From contig CAMKTN010000005.1 in NCBI GenBank assembly GCA_946415705.1, positions 1-64,000 of the forward strand: a stretch of 64,000 bases of DNA. The letters are read 5' to 3'. Shown one piece after another: positions 12,698 through 23,436 of this stretch (position 1 is its first letter; every line of letters starts with the position of its first letter). This DNA comes from an uncultured Prevotellaceae bacterium (GTDB lineage: Bacteria > Bacteroidota > Bacteroidia > Bacteroidales > Bacteroidaceae). The translations under genes and the position numbers were made by a program. The notes below the pieces were generated by a model that worked only from the letters and a program-made list of their open reading frames with translations, did not search any database and was not told the DNA's origin.

Positions 12698-13243
12698 TCA
12701 ATCTGTATTGAGTGTCAACTGACGAGCAAAGTGCCAAATGACGATACCGGCAGTAACGCTGACATTCATGGAGTGTTTGGTACCATACTGAGGAATCTCC
12801 AAACATCCATCGGAGGCATCTATCACTTCTTGCTGAACGCCCTTGACTTCGTTGCCTAAGATGACAGCATAACGAAGCGATGGATTGGGATGAAAATCCT
12901 GTAGCATCGTGCTACCCTCGCATTGTTCGATGGACAAGAGCTGATATCCTTCCTCACGTAGCGCTTTTATGGCATCTATCGTATTTTTAAAGTATCGCCA
13001 TTTCACACTTTCTTCAGCTCCCAAGGCGGTTTTGTGAATCTCTGTATGGGGAGGTGTGGCTGTGATGCCGCAGAGGATGACTTCGGCTACACGGAAAGCA
13101 TCGCTGGTACGAAAGACACTGCCTACATTATAAAGAGATCGCACACCGTCAAGAACGACCACCAGCGGCAGTTTTTCAGCATCATGAAACTGCTCCACGC
13201 TGATGCGGTTCATCTCGGTTATCTTGAGCTTACGATAAGACAT
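12698..13243 (-). CDS. SpoU/TrmH-family RNA 2'-O-methyltransferase
   Basis: The 181-residue product has the three SPOUT motifs: 'NVGSVFRTSDAF' (about 39-50), 'VILGNEVKGV' (about 129-138) and 'MNVSVTAGIVIW' near the C-terminus, the trefoil-knot SAM-binding end. It should methylate ribose of a tRNA or rRNA nucleotide; the target cannot be read. It is the size of a bare catalytic domain. It follows nadA by 9 bp on the same strand, so the two are likely co-transcribed. Confidence 0.9.
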   Translation of the reverse strand: MSYRKLKITEMNRISVEQFHDAEKLPLVVVLDGVRSLYNVGSVFRTSDAFRVAEVILCGITATPPHTEIHKTALGAEESVKWRYFKNTIDAIKALREEGYQLLSIEQCEGSTMLQDFHPNPSLRYAVILGNEVKGVQQEVIDASDGCLEIPQYGTKHSMNVSVTAGIVIWHFARQLTLNTD

Positions 13244-13252
13244 TTGAAAGGG

Positions 13253-14224
13253 TTAGAGATTGAGTTGGGCAGAGATATCCAGCATGCGTTTGATGGGACG
13301 GATGGCTTTCTCGGCTATCTCAGGTGAGACAGTCACTACAGGTTGTTCATCACGGAGACAACGATATACCTTCTCGAGTGTCACCATCTTCATATACTCA
13401 CATTCATTGCAAGCACATGAACGTTTGCCCTCGGGTGTCTCTACCATTGCCTCCTCTGGCGGTGCAGGGATGAATGTCTTCTGCGGTGCTTTCTTCTGCA
13501 TCTCATGGAGAATGCCGCTTTCAGTAGCTACAATGAATTCTGTAGCCTCGTCGGCAATGGCGAACTTCAAGAGTGCTGCTGTGCTGCCTACTTTATCGGC
13601 CAACTTTACTACGGGACCCTTACATTCTGGGTGTACAAGCACTTTTGCATGAGGATGCTCACGCTTGAGTTCCACTATCTTTTCTACACTGAAACGTGCA
13701 TGTACGTGACAGAAACCATTCCATAACAACATATTCCTACCCGTGATGGAATTGATGTAAGCACCCAAATTCTGATCTGGACCGAATATCATAGGGGTAT
13801 CCTCTGGGAACGACTCTACAATCTGACGGGCATTGCTGCTGGTGACAACCACATCAGTAACGGCTTTCGTGGCAGCTGTCGTGTTGACATAACTAATGAC
13901 GGTATGTCCAGGGTGTGCAGCTACAAAATCTGCGAAAGCGTCTGCCGGACAGCTTTCAGCCAACGAACAGGTAGCTTCGGGATCAGGTACGAGAACTTTC
14001 TTATCAGGACACAGGATGGCAGCCGTCTCACCCATGAAATGAACGCCACAGAGCACGATGATGTCAGCATCTGTTTTAGCAGCCTGTTGTGCCAGTGCAA
14101 GACTGTCACCTATAAAATCCGCTAAATCCTGCACCTCACCATCCACATAGTAGTGTGCCATGATGACAGCGTTTTTTTCTTGTGCCAGTCTGCGAATTTC
14201 TTCTTTGAGTTCTTTTTTCGACAT
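13253..14224 (-). CDS. nadA: Quinolinate synthase NadA
   Basis: The 323-residue product condenses iminoaspartate with dihydroxyacetone phosphate to make quinolinate for NAD synthesis. NadA hallmarks are present: 'MAHYYVDGEVQDLADFIGDS', 'CGVHFMGETA', and cysteines for the 4Fe-4S cluster near 86 ('ATCSLAESC'), 201 ('HPECKGP') and 272-275 ('CACNECEYM'). Full length. The partner nadB and nadC genes are not in the window. Confidence 0.95.
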   Translation of the reverse strand: MSKKELKEEIRRLAQEKNAVIMAHYYVDGEVQDLADFIGDSLALAQQAAKTDADIIVLCGVHFMGETAAILCPDKKVLVPDPEATCSLAESCPADAFADFVAAHPGHTVISYVNTTAATKAVTDVVVTSSNARQIVESFPEDTPMIFGPDQNLGAYINSITGRNMLLWNGFCHVHARFSVEKIVELKREHPHAKVLVHPECKGPVVKLADKVGSTAALLKFAIADEATEFIVATESGILHEMQKKAPQKTFIPAPPEEAMVETPEGKRSCACNECEYMKMVTLEKVYRCLRDEQPVVTVSPEIAEKAIRPIKRMLDISAQLNL

Positions 14225-14310
14225 CTTATTATATTATTTGTTTGTTTCTTTTTTTCGAATGAAAGCTATATATGAGTATATATTTACTGTCAATTCTGTC
14301 AATAACTGTG

Positions 14311-14318
14311 CAAAGGTA
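14311..14318 (-). promoter_or_regulatory. Promoter -7 element (TACCTTTG) for nadA
   Basis: Exact TAnnTTTG match, giving a leader of roughly 80 nt. The rest of the 14225-14467 gap is A/T-rich, and I see no gene or clear hairpin in it. Confidence 0.5.
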
Positions 14319-14467
14319 AATATTTTCAATGAAATAGCTTGTCAATAACTTGATAAATTTATGCTAAAACAATTTTAAAAGTTGTTGGTATCTTATTTTG
14401 AAATGTGATAGAATTACCAGTCATGAGATAATCAATAGTTATTGTTTACTTATGATGAACTATTATT

Positions 14468-15601
14468 CTATTTTGAATGATTTATCAACAACCTATTTGC
14501 TATGAAAGCACACAGGAAAGGAATAGCCATTCCAAAATATGTGATATCGTAGGCTGATTCAAACAACTCGTTCCAATTATCATTGTTATACATGTTATGT
14601 ATAAAGGTGATGCTGACCAATAACAAGAGTATAATGGCTGTGGCAAAGAGATGTCTGTCTATATAGTGTCGTTGCCAGAAGGAGAGATAAATTCCTATAG
14701 CAACAACGACTATCAAGTCAGTAGGATTTCCTTGTCTTGTCTGTAGGATGAAGGGATTATATTCAAAGAATAAGAGCATTTCACTATCCCAAAGAAGGAA
14801 GGGTAAGAAAGTGAGTGCGAAGGTGATGATGACTGTGCTAATGAATGTCAGTTGGCGCTGCCAGGATGTATGATACAACTCATAGAAATAGTAGATGCAG
14901 AAGGGTATGATGGCACTAAATCGTGTACTCATCATTAAGCCTACGATGATACCTAATGGAAGTGTATTTTCTTTGATGTTAAAACGATAATGGATGCAGT
15001 AGAGAAGAATACTCAGACTTACGATGAAGTTAGTCATGAGATCGCTGCGCACAAACACTTCATAGATGAAAGCGGGTGAGCAGCCGAGCAAGGCGAAGGC
15101 AATGTCTTCTCCTTTATTTTTCAGATGAAGGCTTAGTGAATGCACAAAGAGCAGAATACCTGCGATAAACGATAATCCCACATCTCCCAACCAATAGAAA
15201 GGCAGATGCAAGATTTGCCACACAGGGAATGGTGATCCATAACCGCCTAAATGCGTTTGAGCAGCATAGGGGTAGATACCGTGAGTGAGATTATATAGGA
15301 AGTTATGAATGGCAGACCAACGATCCACATGAATGGTCATGGGATCAGGGATATATTGAAAGGCGGTTAGGAAACTCAAACAGACGAGAAGAGCAATCAA
15401 TGTTATTCCTCTACGAATATTATAATTCGAGAAGTTAGAGAATTTTGGAAAAATGTATTTACAGCCTGCAATCACCACACAGCCATATGCTATACAAGCT
15501 GCTATCACCACATACCAAGGCAGCAACCGCAGTCCATATTTTAGGATGAACAGACTGTTGATGAGTATATATAGAAACAGAGCTGTACGATATGCTTTCA
15601 T
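14468..15601 (-). CDS. Polytopic membrane protein, possible lipid-linked sugar glycosyltransferase
   Basis: The 377-residue product has about nine hydrophobic helices. Conserved-looking loops include 'DPMTIHVDRWSAIHNFLYNL', 'YPYAAQTHLGGYGSPFP' and 'RFSAIIPFCIYYFYEL'. The early acidic loop followed by many helices resembles GT-C/mannosyltransferase-like proteins (GT39 or DUF2029 type), but I see no decisive motif. Its start overlaps the upstream acyltransferase stop (ATGA), so it is the last gene of the leuS operon. A role in cell-envelope glycan assembly is inferred. Confidence 0.55.
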   Translation of the reverse strand: MKAYRTALFLYILINSLFILKYGLRLLPWYVVIAACIAYGCVVIAGCKYIFPKFSNFSNYNIRRGITLIALLVCLSFLTAFQYIPDPMTIHVDRWSAIHNFLYNLTHGIYPYAAQTHLGGYGSPFPVWQILHLPFYWLGDVGLSFIAGILLFVHSLSLHLKNKGEDIAFALLGCSPAFIYEVFVRSDLMTNFIVSLSILLYCIHYRFNIKENTLPLGIIVGLMMSTRFSAIIPFCIYYFYELYHTSWQRQLTFISTVIITFALTFLPFLLWDSEMLLFFEYNPFILQTRQGNPTDLIVVVAIGIYLSFWQRHYIDRHLFATAIILLLLVSITFIHNMYNNDNWNELFESAYDITYFGMAIPFLCAFIANRLLINHSK

Positions 15602-16494
15602 AGATATTTTGCAATGAATTTAGTGTTGATGGTATAATATATATAGGTGCAAATAGTGACTACCAATATAAAGAGCAGGAAGGACTGAATGCTTTCCTCC
15701 ACATAAGGCACAAAAGGCAAATGTACCAGATAGATTTCCAATGAAGCCAGTCCAGCCAAATACAGGAGGCGGGATTGCTGCAGGAAACGAATAAAAGTGG
15801 GTAGCAACAGCAATGGTATGGCTAAAGGCAGCTTGATGAAAAGCAGTATGTAATTATAGATTAAGGTGCCTTTGTAGGCGTGAACAGCAGGTATTTCTTT
15901 CAAGAGCATGAAAGCAGTCCCAATTACGAAACTGACGATGCCGACTTTCAGCCAAAACGACTTTTCTTTCTGGCGCAATGAATCAATGGAGCGTGATATC
16001 ATGATGCCGGCAAAGAAAGAGAATGACTGTTCGGCTTCTATTTGTTGAAGGGTATTAAGTGCGATGAAACCAATAATGATGAAAACGGGAATCAACCATT
16101 TACTCAACCATCGCTGTACGATCCAATAGACCAGATAGCAACGCATCAGATAGGGAATAAACCAGAAGTCCGACTGAATAAAGCACGCATCTAAGAGAAA
16201 CACTTTCCAACCAGGCCAACCTTGAAAGAGCGTCACTACAGCCAAAAACAGCCAATAAGGAACGATGATGCGCTTCAGTTTTTTGTGCCAATAGTCTTTC
16301 AGTCCATTCACTTTGTAGCTCTCATGAATGCCGAATCCGGAAAGCAGAAGGAAGAGCGCTACGCTGACGGAACCAGCTATATTCACCACTCGCGGCCATT
16401 GCCACGCGATGAACACATGAAAGAGTGCAATGATGATAGCCGCTATGCCCCTAAGGACAGTGGTTTGCTGTCGGGAAAGAAAGAGCGTGGACAT
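15598..16494 (-). CDS. Acyltransferase family 3 membrane protein
   Basis: The 298-residue product has about ten membrane helices and the family-3 start pattern: 'LRGIAAIIIALFHVFIAW' with the key His, then 'ALFLLLSGFGIHESYK' and 'WHKKLKRIIVPYWLF'. Such enzymes move acetyl or other acyl groups onto exported sugars or lipids. It is slightly shorter than the usual 330-380 residues. It overlaps its upstream neighbour by one base (TAATG) and its downstream neighbour by four, so all are one operon. Confidence 0.8.
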   Translation of the reverse strand: MSTLFLSRQQTTVLRGIAAIIIALFHVFIAWQWPRVVNIAGSVSVALFLLLSGFGIHESYKVNGLKDYWHKKLKRIIVPYWLFLAVVTLFQGWPGWKVFLLDACFIQSDFWFIPYLMRCYLVYWIVQRWLSKWLIPVFIIIGFIALNTLQQIEAEQSFSFFAGIMISRSIDSLRQKEKSFWLKVGIVSFVIGTAFMLLKEIPAVHAYKGTLIYNYILLFIKLPLAIPLLLLPTFIRFLQQSRLLYLAGLASLEIYLVHLPFVPYVEESIQSFLLFILVVTICTYIYYTINTKFIAKYL

Positions 16495-18869
16495 TATCGT
16501 ATAACGGTAATCTTAGTAGTAGCTGCATTCTTACCATCAGGTGTATTGGCAATGACGATATATACGCCAGAAGCTACACGATCACCAAAACGATTGCAAC
16601 CATTCCAAACGAAGGTGCCACCATTAGAAGTACCACTCCAGATGAGCTGGCCTGTAGCAGATACTATCTTCACTTCACTATTCTTGACCAATCCACGAAT
16701 GCCAATGGGTCCGTGGTAATCAGGTTCTACAGGATTTGGGAAGGCATAGATATTATCTTTGTCTAATCCATCGGCCGATTCTGAAGTATCGGAGAGGTAG
16801 CTGCACAGACCTTTGTCAGTAGCGAAGAATACACAGCCTGTGGCGGGATGGATAGCGATATCATAGATGTTATCTGATGGCAGCGGTGAATTCTCTGTGG
16901 TATAGTGTGCCAATTCTTCCTGACAGTCTTCACTCACTAAATAGACACCGTTATTGGCAGTACCAAACCATTTGTTTCCTGCACCATCAAAGGTGACACA
17001 TTGTGTGACAAGTCCTGACAACAGATAGTCTGCCAGTCCGCTGCCATCATCACGTGCTACCTTCACCTGTTCAAAGGTCAAGTCACCCGCAGCAAATTTC
17101 TCAGGTTCCGGGATACGGAAAGGACCCATATTGGTACATATCCAGATGCTGCCGTCCAGGTCTTCATTGATGTAGTAGAACTCATCAGGGGCGTAGTTGG
17201 TATTGTCCTGATTGACGATTTTGTCGCAGAACACCCTATTGTCATCTTTGCTGTAATCAATGGTACCGTTGTAATTGAGCAATAGAATACCTCGTTTATC
17301 CATGCGTCGGCTGTTCAACCATGCCCATCCGCGACTGTCGAAGAAGATATTATCGACGGTGGCTGCTTCCTTTATTTCAGGACAGGGAATACCTGTCCAA
17401 GTGCCATCAGGTCGCATAATTCGAACAGTAGTATCTCTCACACCACCTGTGCAATTGAGCATCCATAGGTTGCCATCAGGATCATATGTTAATCCATCAG
17501 CAACAGTAAACCACTCTGGATGCGCATGATTAGGAAGCATAGAAACAAGTGGACTATTTTCGATACCTTTATTTCCTGTACAGGTAGTACCCGTAAATTC
17601 AAAGACGGCATTGCGCGTTGTTCCCACGTAATAGTGGTTTTCATTGGTTGGATCCTGGGCAATATTGGTGACATCAAGCCATCGATACTTAGGATTCTTT
17701 TCTATTGCTGATTTACCATCGAAGATGGTCCAAGTATTTCCATCGGGCTCTAACATCATGGCCAGTCCTTCACGTTCGATATTAGAGAAATGGCGATTGC
17801 CACCTGCCACCATCAACCTGTCACCGGCAAAGCGCAGGTGATAGCTGTAATCGTGTGTGGGGCTGTTGGGATGTATTTTCTCGCGTGTGATTTCAAAGGT
17901 CTGGTTGTTGAGGCGATAGGACTGCAATCCGTAATCAGCATAGCTGGCCCAATATTCATTTCCACGAGCAGTGAGACACTTCCAGTAGTAGTAACCTGTC
18001 AATGCTGTTACCTTGTCTTTACTCTCATAGATGAACATTTTATTCGTATTGCCAATAATGAGCTTTCCATCATTGACGGTCATGTACGCTGGTATAGGAT
18101 TGAGTGTGCCGGCTTGTAAGGTGGTCCATGTCTCTTCATCACTATTCATGATAAAGAGGTAAAAATCCACATGAATCCATACATGTCCGGCAAATGTTTC
18201 CATGTGCTGGGCATTGAAATTGGTGTTCAGCTGTGTCCAATTGCCTTTGTCCTTTAGATTCATATTTAAAGGTCCTCGCCAAAGGCCTGTGGAGGTACCT
18301 ATAAAAAGGTTCTTATCAGTGAGTGCACACGAACGCACCTTGAGTCCCAGCTCATAGCTTTCTTTGATGAGTCCCTTCGCCATATCTACTACCACCACAC
18401 CGAAGTTCGTGCAGATGTAGGCATATTGTTTCATCACCTGCACATAGTTTACATCCTTGTTGAGGAGAGTACTGTTCTTCAGCTGTGCCAGGTTGATGAC
18501 ATCATAGTCATCTTCGGTGGACAGCAGGTCTATGTTGCCGTTGTCATAGACGATGATGATGCGTTTGGCTTCAGCGCTATAACGAATGAATGACACGGTG
18601 ATATCTGACAGTTGTTGCATCCAGTCAAAAGTAGTAATTGTAGCGTCATCAATGTCATAGGCTATCAATTTGCCTTCCATGTTGCTATAGACACGGTTGC
18701 CAACGACAATATTGCTGGTGCTGACGGTATAAGCAGGATATACCTTCCAGGTGCCTATATGGGCAGATAAGTGAAAAGTGAAAAGTGAAAGAGTGAACAA
18801 TACGATGATCTTTCGCAGTGTATTTCGTCTGCAATCATTCAAGGCAGTATAGAAGTTTTCTATTTTCAT
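16494..18869 (-). CDS. PorZ-like secreted beta-propeller protein with C-terminal sorting-type domain
   Basis: The 791-residue product has a signal peptide ending 'FTFHLSAHIG'. It is followed by the propeller start typical of PorZ ('WKVYPAYTVSTSNIVVGN...VYSNMEGKLIAYD') and more two-component-regulator-like propeller repeats. The C-terminal Ig-like domain 'YAFPNPVEP...GQLIWSG...FGDRVASGVYIVIA' resembles T9SS sorting/FlgD-like domains. In Porphyromonas, PorZ helps attach T9SS cargo to LPS at the surface; that role is inferred by family. ATG 18869 is preferred over GTG 18875. The signal peptide region contains AAGTG oligomer repeats (18775-18805). Confidence 0.75.
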   Translation of the reverse strand: MKIENFYTALNDCRRNTLRKIIVLFTLSLFTFHLSAHIGTWKVYPAYTVSTSNIVVGNRVYSNMEGKLIAYDIDDATITTFDWMQQLSDITVSFIRYSAEAKRIIIVYDNGNIDLLSTEDDYDVINLAQLKNSTLLNKDVNYVQVMKQYAYICTNFGVVVVDMAKGLIKESYELGLKVRSCALTDKNLFIGTSTGLWRGPLNMNLKDKGNWTQLNTNFNAQHMETFAGHVWIHVDFYLFIMNSDEETWTTLQAGTLNPIPAYMTVNDGKLIIGNTNKMFIYESKDKVTALTGYYYWKCLTARGNEYWASYADYGLQSYRLNNQTFEITREKIHPNSPTHDYSYHLRFAGDRLMVAGGNRHFSNIEREGLAMMLEPDGNTWTIFDGKSAIEKNPKYRWLDVTNIAQDPTNENHYYVGTTRNAVFEFTGTTCTGNKGIENSPLVSMLPNHAHPEWFTVADGLTYDPDGNLWMLNCTGGVRDTTVRIMRPDGTWTGIPCPEIKEAATVDNIFFDSRGWAWLNSRRMDKRGILLLNYNGTIDYSKDDNRVFCDKIVNQDNTNYAPDEFYYINEDLDGSIWICTNMGPFRIPEPEKFAAGDLTFEQVKVARDDGSGLADYLLSGLVTQCVTFDGAGNKWFGTANNGVYLVSEDCQEELAHYTTENSPLPSDNIYDIAIHPATGCVFFATDKGLCSYLSDTSESADGLDKDNIYAFPNPVEPDYHGPIGIRGLVKNSEVKIVSATGQLIWSGTSNGGTFVWNGCNRFGDRVASGVYIVIANTPDGKNAATTKITVIR

Positions 18870-18900
18870 AGTCACTCTTTTATTTTCTTTTTTCGTTCAT

Positions 18901-19494
18901 TCACTTTTCACTCTTCAGGAACTCTGCGAGTTTCTGTGTAGCGCGTCCGCGATGGCTGATGGCATTCTTTTCTTCAGCTGACATCTGTGCAAAGCTTTGG
19001 TCAAAGCCCGTTGGTTGGAAGATGGGATCGTAGCCGAAACCTTCGCTGCCGTGACGCTCGTGCAGTATTTTTCCAGGGCAGATACCCTCGAAGAGATATT
19101 CCTGCCCTTTATATATTAACGCAATAACGGTGCGAAATCTTGCGCTGCGGTCGTTTTTTTCTTCTAAATTCTTTAGAAGTAGATTCATATTGGCATCGCT
19201 GTCATGCGTATCACCTTTTCCGAAGAGTTCAGCATAACGCGCAGAGTGCACACCAGGAGCACCATTCAGAGCTGTTACTTCAAGTCCAGTGTCGTCGGCG
19301 AAGCAATCCAGATGATAGTGCTCCTTGACATAATGCACCTTTTGCAGCGCATTGCCCTCCAGCGTGTCAGCTGTCTCAGGGATGTCCTCGTGGCAGCCGA
19401 TGTCGTTGAGACCTACGACGTCAAAGTGCTCGCCCAAAATCTGTCGCACTTCGGCAAGCTTGTGCTGGTTATTGGTGGCAAATACAATCTTCAT
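18901..19494 (-). CDS. rdgB: RdgB/HAM1 non-canonical purine NTP pyrophosphatase
   Basis: The 197-residue product removes dITP, XTP and similar bases from the nucleotide pool. Family motifs: '[16 protein letters not shown]' at the N-terminus, '[25 protein letters not shown]' in the middle (given here in description; key residues D, D, G and SAR), 'EGFGYDPIF' and 'ISHRGRA' at the end. It overlaps yitT upstream by 4 bp and lies 26 bp before the PorZ-like gene. Confidence 0.95.
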   Translation of the reverse strand: MKIVFATNNQHKLAEVRQILGEHFDVVGLNDIGCHEDIPETADTLEGNALQKVHYVKEHYHLDCFADDTGLEVTALNGAPGVHSARYAELFGKGDTHDSDANMNLLLKNLEEKNDRSARFRTVIALIYKGQEYLFEGICPGKILHERHGSEGFGYDPIFQPTGFDQSFAQMSAEEKNAISHRGRATQKLAEFLKSEK

Positions 19495-20426
19495 GTCTTG
19501 ATATGGTCAAAACCTTCGCCATAGACTCCCACCACCTTTGTCATGGTAACGAAAGCCTGGTTGTCGAGGTGTTTGATGAGACGGAAAATCTGTGTGCTCT
19601 CGCGGCGACGGGCCATCACTATCAGCACTTGCCTCTCTTCCTTAGAGTACCAGCCTTGTCCGTGAAGGATGGTGATGCCTCGTCCCACTTCATCGTTGAT
19701 GGCCTGAGCAATTTCTTTGTGTTTGTTGGAGATAATAGTGAACTGCACACTCTGCGAGGCAGAGTTCATCGTGTAATCCAACAGCAACATGGAAATGATG
19801 AGGATGACATAACCCGTCACGACCTTGTTCCAATCGTGGAAGACGAAGAAGCTGGACGAGACGATGATGAAGTCGAGCCACATCAGGATGCGACCCATCG
19901 AGTAGTTCTTGTACTTGTTCACGATGGCGGCGATGATGTCTGTGCCGCCCGTGGAGCCGTTGTTGATGAACACCAGCGCCAAGGCGCCACCCTCGATGCA
20001 GGCTCCCAGGACAGCTGCCATGAACGGCTGGTCGCCTACTACCATAGGCAGTGAGCCGTCCGGCTGTCGAATCAGCTGCTGGACAAGTCCTAGGAAAAAG
20101 GTGATGTTTAAGGTGGCATAGATGGTCTTGGTGAAGAACTTGAAGCCAAGAATCTTCAGACCTATGGCCAACAGGAGGGCGTTGATGGCGAAGTAGCTGT
20201 ACTGAGTAGGAATGCCTGTGGCATAGAATATGATAGCTGAGACACCCGTCATGCCGCCTGGCGTGAAGTGGTAAGGCAGCATGAACAGACAGAAGGCTAC
20301 GCAGTAGATGGCACAGCCCAGCGAGATAAAGAAGTAGTCCTTTACCTCATCCCAGAGATGAATTTTCCGGATGACTTCAGCAGGCTTCACCTGCTTGATG
20401 ACTTCGGCAGGATTGACAGATTTCAT
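19491..20426 (-). CDS. YitT-family membrane protein (DUF161 plus DUF2179)
   Basis: The 311-residue product has five or six N-terminal helices with '[14 protein letters not shown]' and '[20 protein letters not shown]', the glycine-rich loops of the YitT (DUF161) family. A C-terminal soluble DUF2179 domain follows ('[20 protein letters not shown]...[15 protein letters not shown]'). The function of this family is poorly known; transport is likely. It overlaps leuS and rdgB by 4 bp on each side. Confidence 0.85.
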   Translation of the reverse strand: MKSVNPAEVIKQVKPAEVIRKIHLWDEVKDYFFISLGCAIYCVAFCLFMLPYHFTPGGMTGVSAIIFYATGIPTQYSYFAINALLLAIGLKILGFKFFTKTIYATLNITFFLGLVQQLIRQPDGSLPMVVGDQPFMAAVLGACIEGGALALVFINNGSTGGTDIIAAIVNKYKNYSMGRILMWLDFIIVSSSFFVFHDWNKVVTGYVILIISMLLLDYTMNSASQSVQFTIISNKHKEIAQAINDEVGRGITILHGQGWYSKEERQVLIVMARRRESTQIFRLIKHLDNQAFVTMTKVVGVYGEGFDHIKT

Positions 20427-23392
20427 TTTATAACAAGATTTATCATTCGTTTGGGAACAATGATGACCTTCATAATCTGCTTGCCTTCCAGATATTTGGG
20501 AGTCAGCTCATGGTTACGTGCCGCTGCTTCGATGGTGGCATTGTCAGCATCAGCGGGGAAGTCGATGCCAAAGCGTGTCTTGCCATTGAAGGCTACCATC
20601 ATCTTCACCGTATCTTCGACGAGGAACTTCTCGTTGAACTCAGGCCAATGGGCATCGCAGACGCTGGTGGCGTGGCCGAGTGCTTCCCACAGCTCTTCAG
20701 CGATATGGGGTGCGAAGGGAGCTATCAGAACGACCATCGGCTCCAGCACGGCACGCTTCGTGCACTTGAGGCTGGAGAGCTCGTTGGTGGCGATCATGAA
20801 GGCTGGGATGCTGGTGTTATAAGAGAAGGCTTCGATATCTTCCGTCACCTTCTTGATGAGTTTATGCAGTGCCTTCAACTCAGCTGCTGTGGGTTCTTCA
20901 TCGGTGACATCAACCCGCAGGCTCTCCCCTCCATTACGGGAGGGGTCGGGGGTGGGTCTGAACAGATTCCAGAACTTCTTCAGGAAGCGGAAGCAACCGT
21001 CGATGCCAGCCACATCCCAAGGCTTCGACTGCTCGATGGGGCCGAGGAACATCTCGTAGAGACGCAGTGTGTCAGCACCGTAGTTCTCGCAGATGTCATC
21101 GGGATTGACCACGTTGTACTTTGACTTGGACATCTTCTCGATAGCTTGGCTGACGATGTACTGTCCGTTCTTGTTCAGGATGAACTCTGCATCGCGGAAC
21201 TCGGCTGTCCACTGGCGGATTTTCTCCACATCCAGCACATTGCCGCTGACCATGCTGATGTCAGCATATACGGGATCCGCCTCAGTGCCCTGATAGAAAT
21301 AGAGATTCTTCTTCTTGGCATCGTCGTACTTCTCTTCCAAGAGGTCGAAGCTCACGAACTTGTTGGTGCCACGCAAACGATAGACGAAGCTGGACCAACC
21401 TTGGATCATACCTTGGTTGATGAGCTTCTGGAAGGGCTCTTCCTTCTTGCTGACACCCAGGTCAAAGAGGAACTTGTTCCAGAAACGGCTGTAGATTAAG
21501 TGGCCCGTTGCATGCTCGCTACCACCTACGTAGAGATCTACGTTCTGCCAGTAGCTGGCAGCCTTCTCGCTTACCAATGCCTCATCGTTGAGGGGGTCCA
21601 TATAACGGAGGTAGTAGGCAGAGGAGCCTGCGAAGCCAGGCATGGTATATAGCTCGATGGGGAAGACATTCTTGTCGTCGATGAGGCTGTTTTCCACAAT
21701 CTTCTTGTTCTTCTCATCCCATGCCCACTTGGTGGCATTGCCCAAGGGAGGTTCGCCGGTCTCGGTAGGCAGGAACTTATCCACCTGAGGCAACTCAATA
21801 GGCAAGCATTCTTCAGGTATCATCTGGGGAATCCCATGCTTGTAATAGACGGGGAAGGGTTCGCCCCAGTAGCGCTGACGGCTGAAGATGGCATCGCGCA
21901 GACGGTAGTTCACCTTCACGCGACCCAGGTGATGAGCCTTCACGAAGCGCTTTGTCTCGGCGATGGCCTCTTTGATGGTCTTGCCGTTCAAGACCAGGCA
22001 TTCGCCATCGTACATCACACTCTTGTCAGGACTCACGGGTGAGTTCATCACAATACCCTCTTTGGCATCGTAGCTCTCCTCGCTTATGTCGGCTCCTTCC
22101 ACCAATGGAATAATGGGAAGGTCGAAGTGCTTGGCGAAGGCGTAGTCGCGGCTGTCATGAGCCGGAACAGCCATGATGGCACCTGTGCCGTAGCCGGCTA
22201 GCACATACTCTGCCACGTAGATGGGGCATTTGTCGCCGGTGATGGGGTTGATGCCGTAGGCTCCGGAGAACACACCCGTCACAGTGTGGTCGATCATGCG
22301 TTCGCGCTCTGTGCGGCCTTTCACATATTTGATGTAAGCATCTACTGCCTCTCGTTGGTCAGGCGTTGTCACCTTGTCCACCAACTCGCTTTCAGGAGCC
22401 AGCACGAAGAAGGTCACGCCGAACATCGTGTCGGCACGTGTGGTGAAGATGGTGAAATCCACATCGCTGTCGGCCACCTTGATCAGCACCTCGGCACCTT
22501 CACTGCGACCAATCCAGTTCTTCTGGGTCTCCTTGATACTCTCGCTCCAGTCAATGGTCTCCAGACCATCCAGCAGACGCTGACTGTAGGCGCTGACGCG
22601 CAGGCACCACTGGCGCATCTTCTTCTGTTCCACGGGGTAGCCGCCACGCTCGCTGACACCATTGACCACCTCGTCGTTGGCCAACACCGTACCCAATGCA
22701 GGGCACCAGTTCACCATCGTCTCACCCATGAAGGCCAGGCGATAGTTCATCAGCACATCACTCTGTTTCTTCTCATCCCAGCTGTTCCATTCCTCAGCTG
22801 TGAATGTGAGTTCTGTGCTCTGTGCCACACCATAGTTATCCAATCCGTCTGTGCCATTATTCTTGAAGTACGCTATCAGTTCCTCAATAGGCCGTGCCTT
22901 GCTCAAGTTCTCCCCCTCGCCCACGGGAGAGGGGGTTAGGGGGGTGAGGCTGTAGAAGCTATTGAACATCTTCTGGAACGCCCATTGTGTCCACTTATAG
23001 TAATTCGGTGTGCAGGTGCGAACCTCACGGCTCCAGTCAAAGGAGAAACCGATCTTATCCAGCTGCTCGCGATAGCGGTCGATGTTGGCGAAGGTCGTCT
23101 TCTCAGGATGCTGACCCGTCTTGATGGCATATTGTTCAGCAGGCAGACCATAGGCATCGTAGCCCATGGGGTTCAACACGTTAAAGCCCTGCAGACGCTT
23201 GTAGCGCGCATAGATGTCGCTGGCGATATAGCCCAAGGGGTGACCCACATGCAAGCCCGCACCGCTGGGGTAGGGGAACATATTCAGGACGTAGAACTTC
23301 TTGCGTGTCTCGTCCTCTGTCACCTTATATGTCTGCATGGCTGTCCATCGCTGGTGCCACTTCTTCTCAATGTCTCTGAAATTGTATTCCAT
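20423..23392 (-). CDS. leuS: Leucyl-tRNA synthetase with two repeat-derived insertions
   Basis: The 989-residue class I synthetase charges tRNA-Leu. The HIGH motif is '[10 protein letters not shown]' (about 46-55) and the KMSKS motif is in '[10 protein letters not shown]' (about 750). The editing domain is present ('[12 protein letters not shown]'). The start is ATG 23392 ('[16 protein letters not shown]'), the family's normal N-terminus, rather than the in-frame ATG 75 bp upstream. Two family A elements are read in-frame. One is at about residues 148-161 ('[15 protein letters not shown]') in the catalytic domain; the other is at about 811-824 ('[13 protein letters not shown]') just before the anticodon-binding domain. 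It heads a six-gene minus-strand operon. Confidence 0.95.
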   Translation of the reverse strand: MEYNFRDIEKKWHQRWTAMQTYKVTEDETRKKFYVLNMFPYPSGAGLHVGHPLGYIASDIYARYKRLQGFNVLNPMGYDAYGLPAEQYAIKTGQHPEKTTFANIDRYREQLDKIGFSFDWSREVRTCTPNYYKWTQWAFQKMFNSFYSLTPLTPSPVGEGENLSKARPIEELIAYFKNNGTDGLDNYGVAQSTELTFTAEEWNSWDEKKQSDVLMNYRLAFMGETMVNWCPALGTVLANDEVVNGVSERGGYPVEQKKMRQWCLRVSAYSQRLLDGLETIDWSESIKETQKNWIGRSEGAEVLIKVADSDVDFTIFTTRADTMFGVTFFVLAPESELVDKVTTPDQREAVDAYIKYVKGRTERERMIDHTVTGVFSGAYGINPITGDKCPIYVAEYVLAGYGTGAIMAVPAHDSRDYAFAKHFDLPIIPLVEGADISEESYDAKEGIVMNSPVSPDKSVMYDGECLVLNGKTIKEAIAETKRFVKAHHLGRVKVNYRLRDAIFSRQRYWGEPFPVYYKHGIPQMIPEECLPIELPQVDKFLPTETGEPPLGNATKWAWDEKNKKIVENSLIDDKNVFPIELYTMPGFAGSSAYYLRYMDPLNDEALVSEKAASYWQNVDLYVGGSEHATGHLIYSRFWNKFLFDLGVSKKEEPFQKLINQGMIQGWSSFVYRLRGTNKFVSFDLLEEKYDDAKKKNLYFYQGTEADPVYADISMVSGNVLDVEKIRQWTAEFRDAEFILNKNGQYIVSQAIEKMSKSKYNVVNPDDICENYGADTLRLYEMFLGPIEQSKPWDVAGIDGCFRFLKKFWNLFRPTPDPSRNGGESLRVDVTDEEPTAAELKALHKLIKKVTEDIEAFSYNTSIPAFMIATNELSSLKCTKRAVLEPMVVLIAPFAPHIAEELWEALGHATSVCDAHWPEFNEKFLVEDTVKMMVAFNGKTRFGIDFPADADNATIEAAARNHELTPKYLEGKQIMKVIIVPKRMINLVIK
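20922..20960 (-). repeat. Family A element, in-frame in leuS (3' copy)
   Basis: Plus strand: CTCTCCCCTCC, ATTAC, GGGAGGGG, tail TCGGGGGTGGGTCTG. Translated on the minus strand as '[13 protein letters not shown]'. The same tail (GTGGGTCTG) is found in the beta-galactosidase copy. Confidence 0.75.
22910..22951 (-). repeat. Family A element, in-frame in leuS (5' copy)
   Basis: Plus strand: CTCCCCCTC, GCCCACGG, GAGAGGGGG, tail TTAGGGGGGTGAGGC. Translated as '[13 protein letters not shown]' inside the catalytic domain. Confidence 0.75.
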
Positions 23393-23436
23393 AGATACGT
23401 TGTACGATAATCGTTTAAATAGTTGATTTTCGGGTG

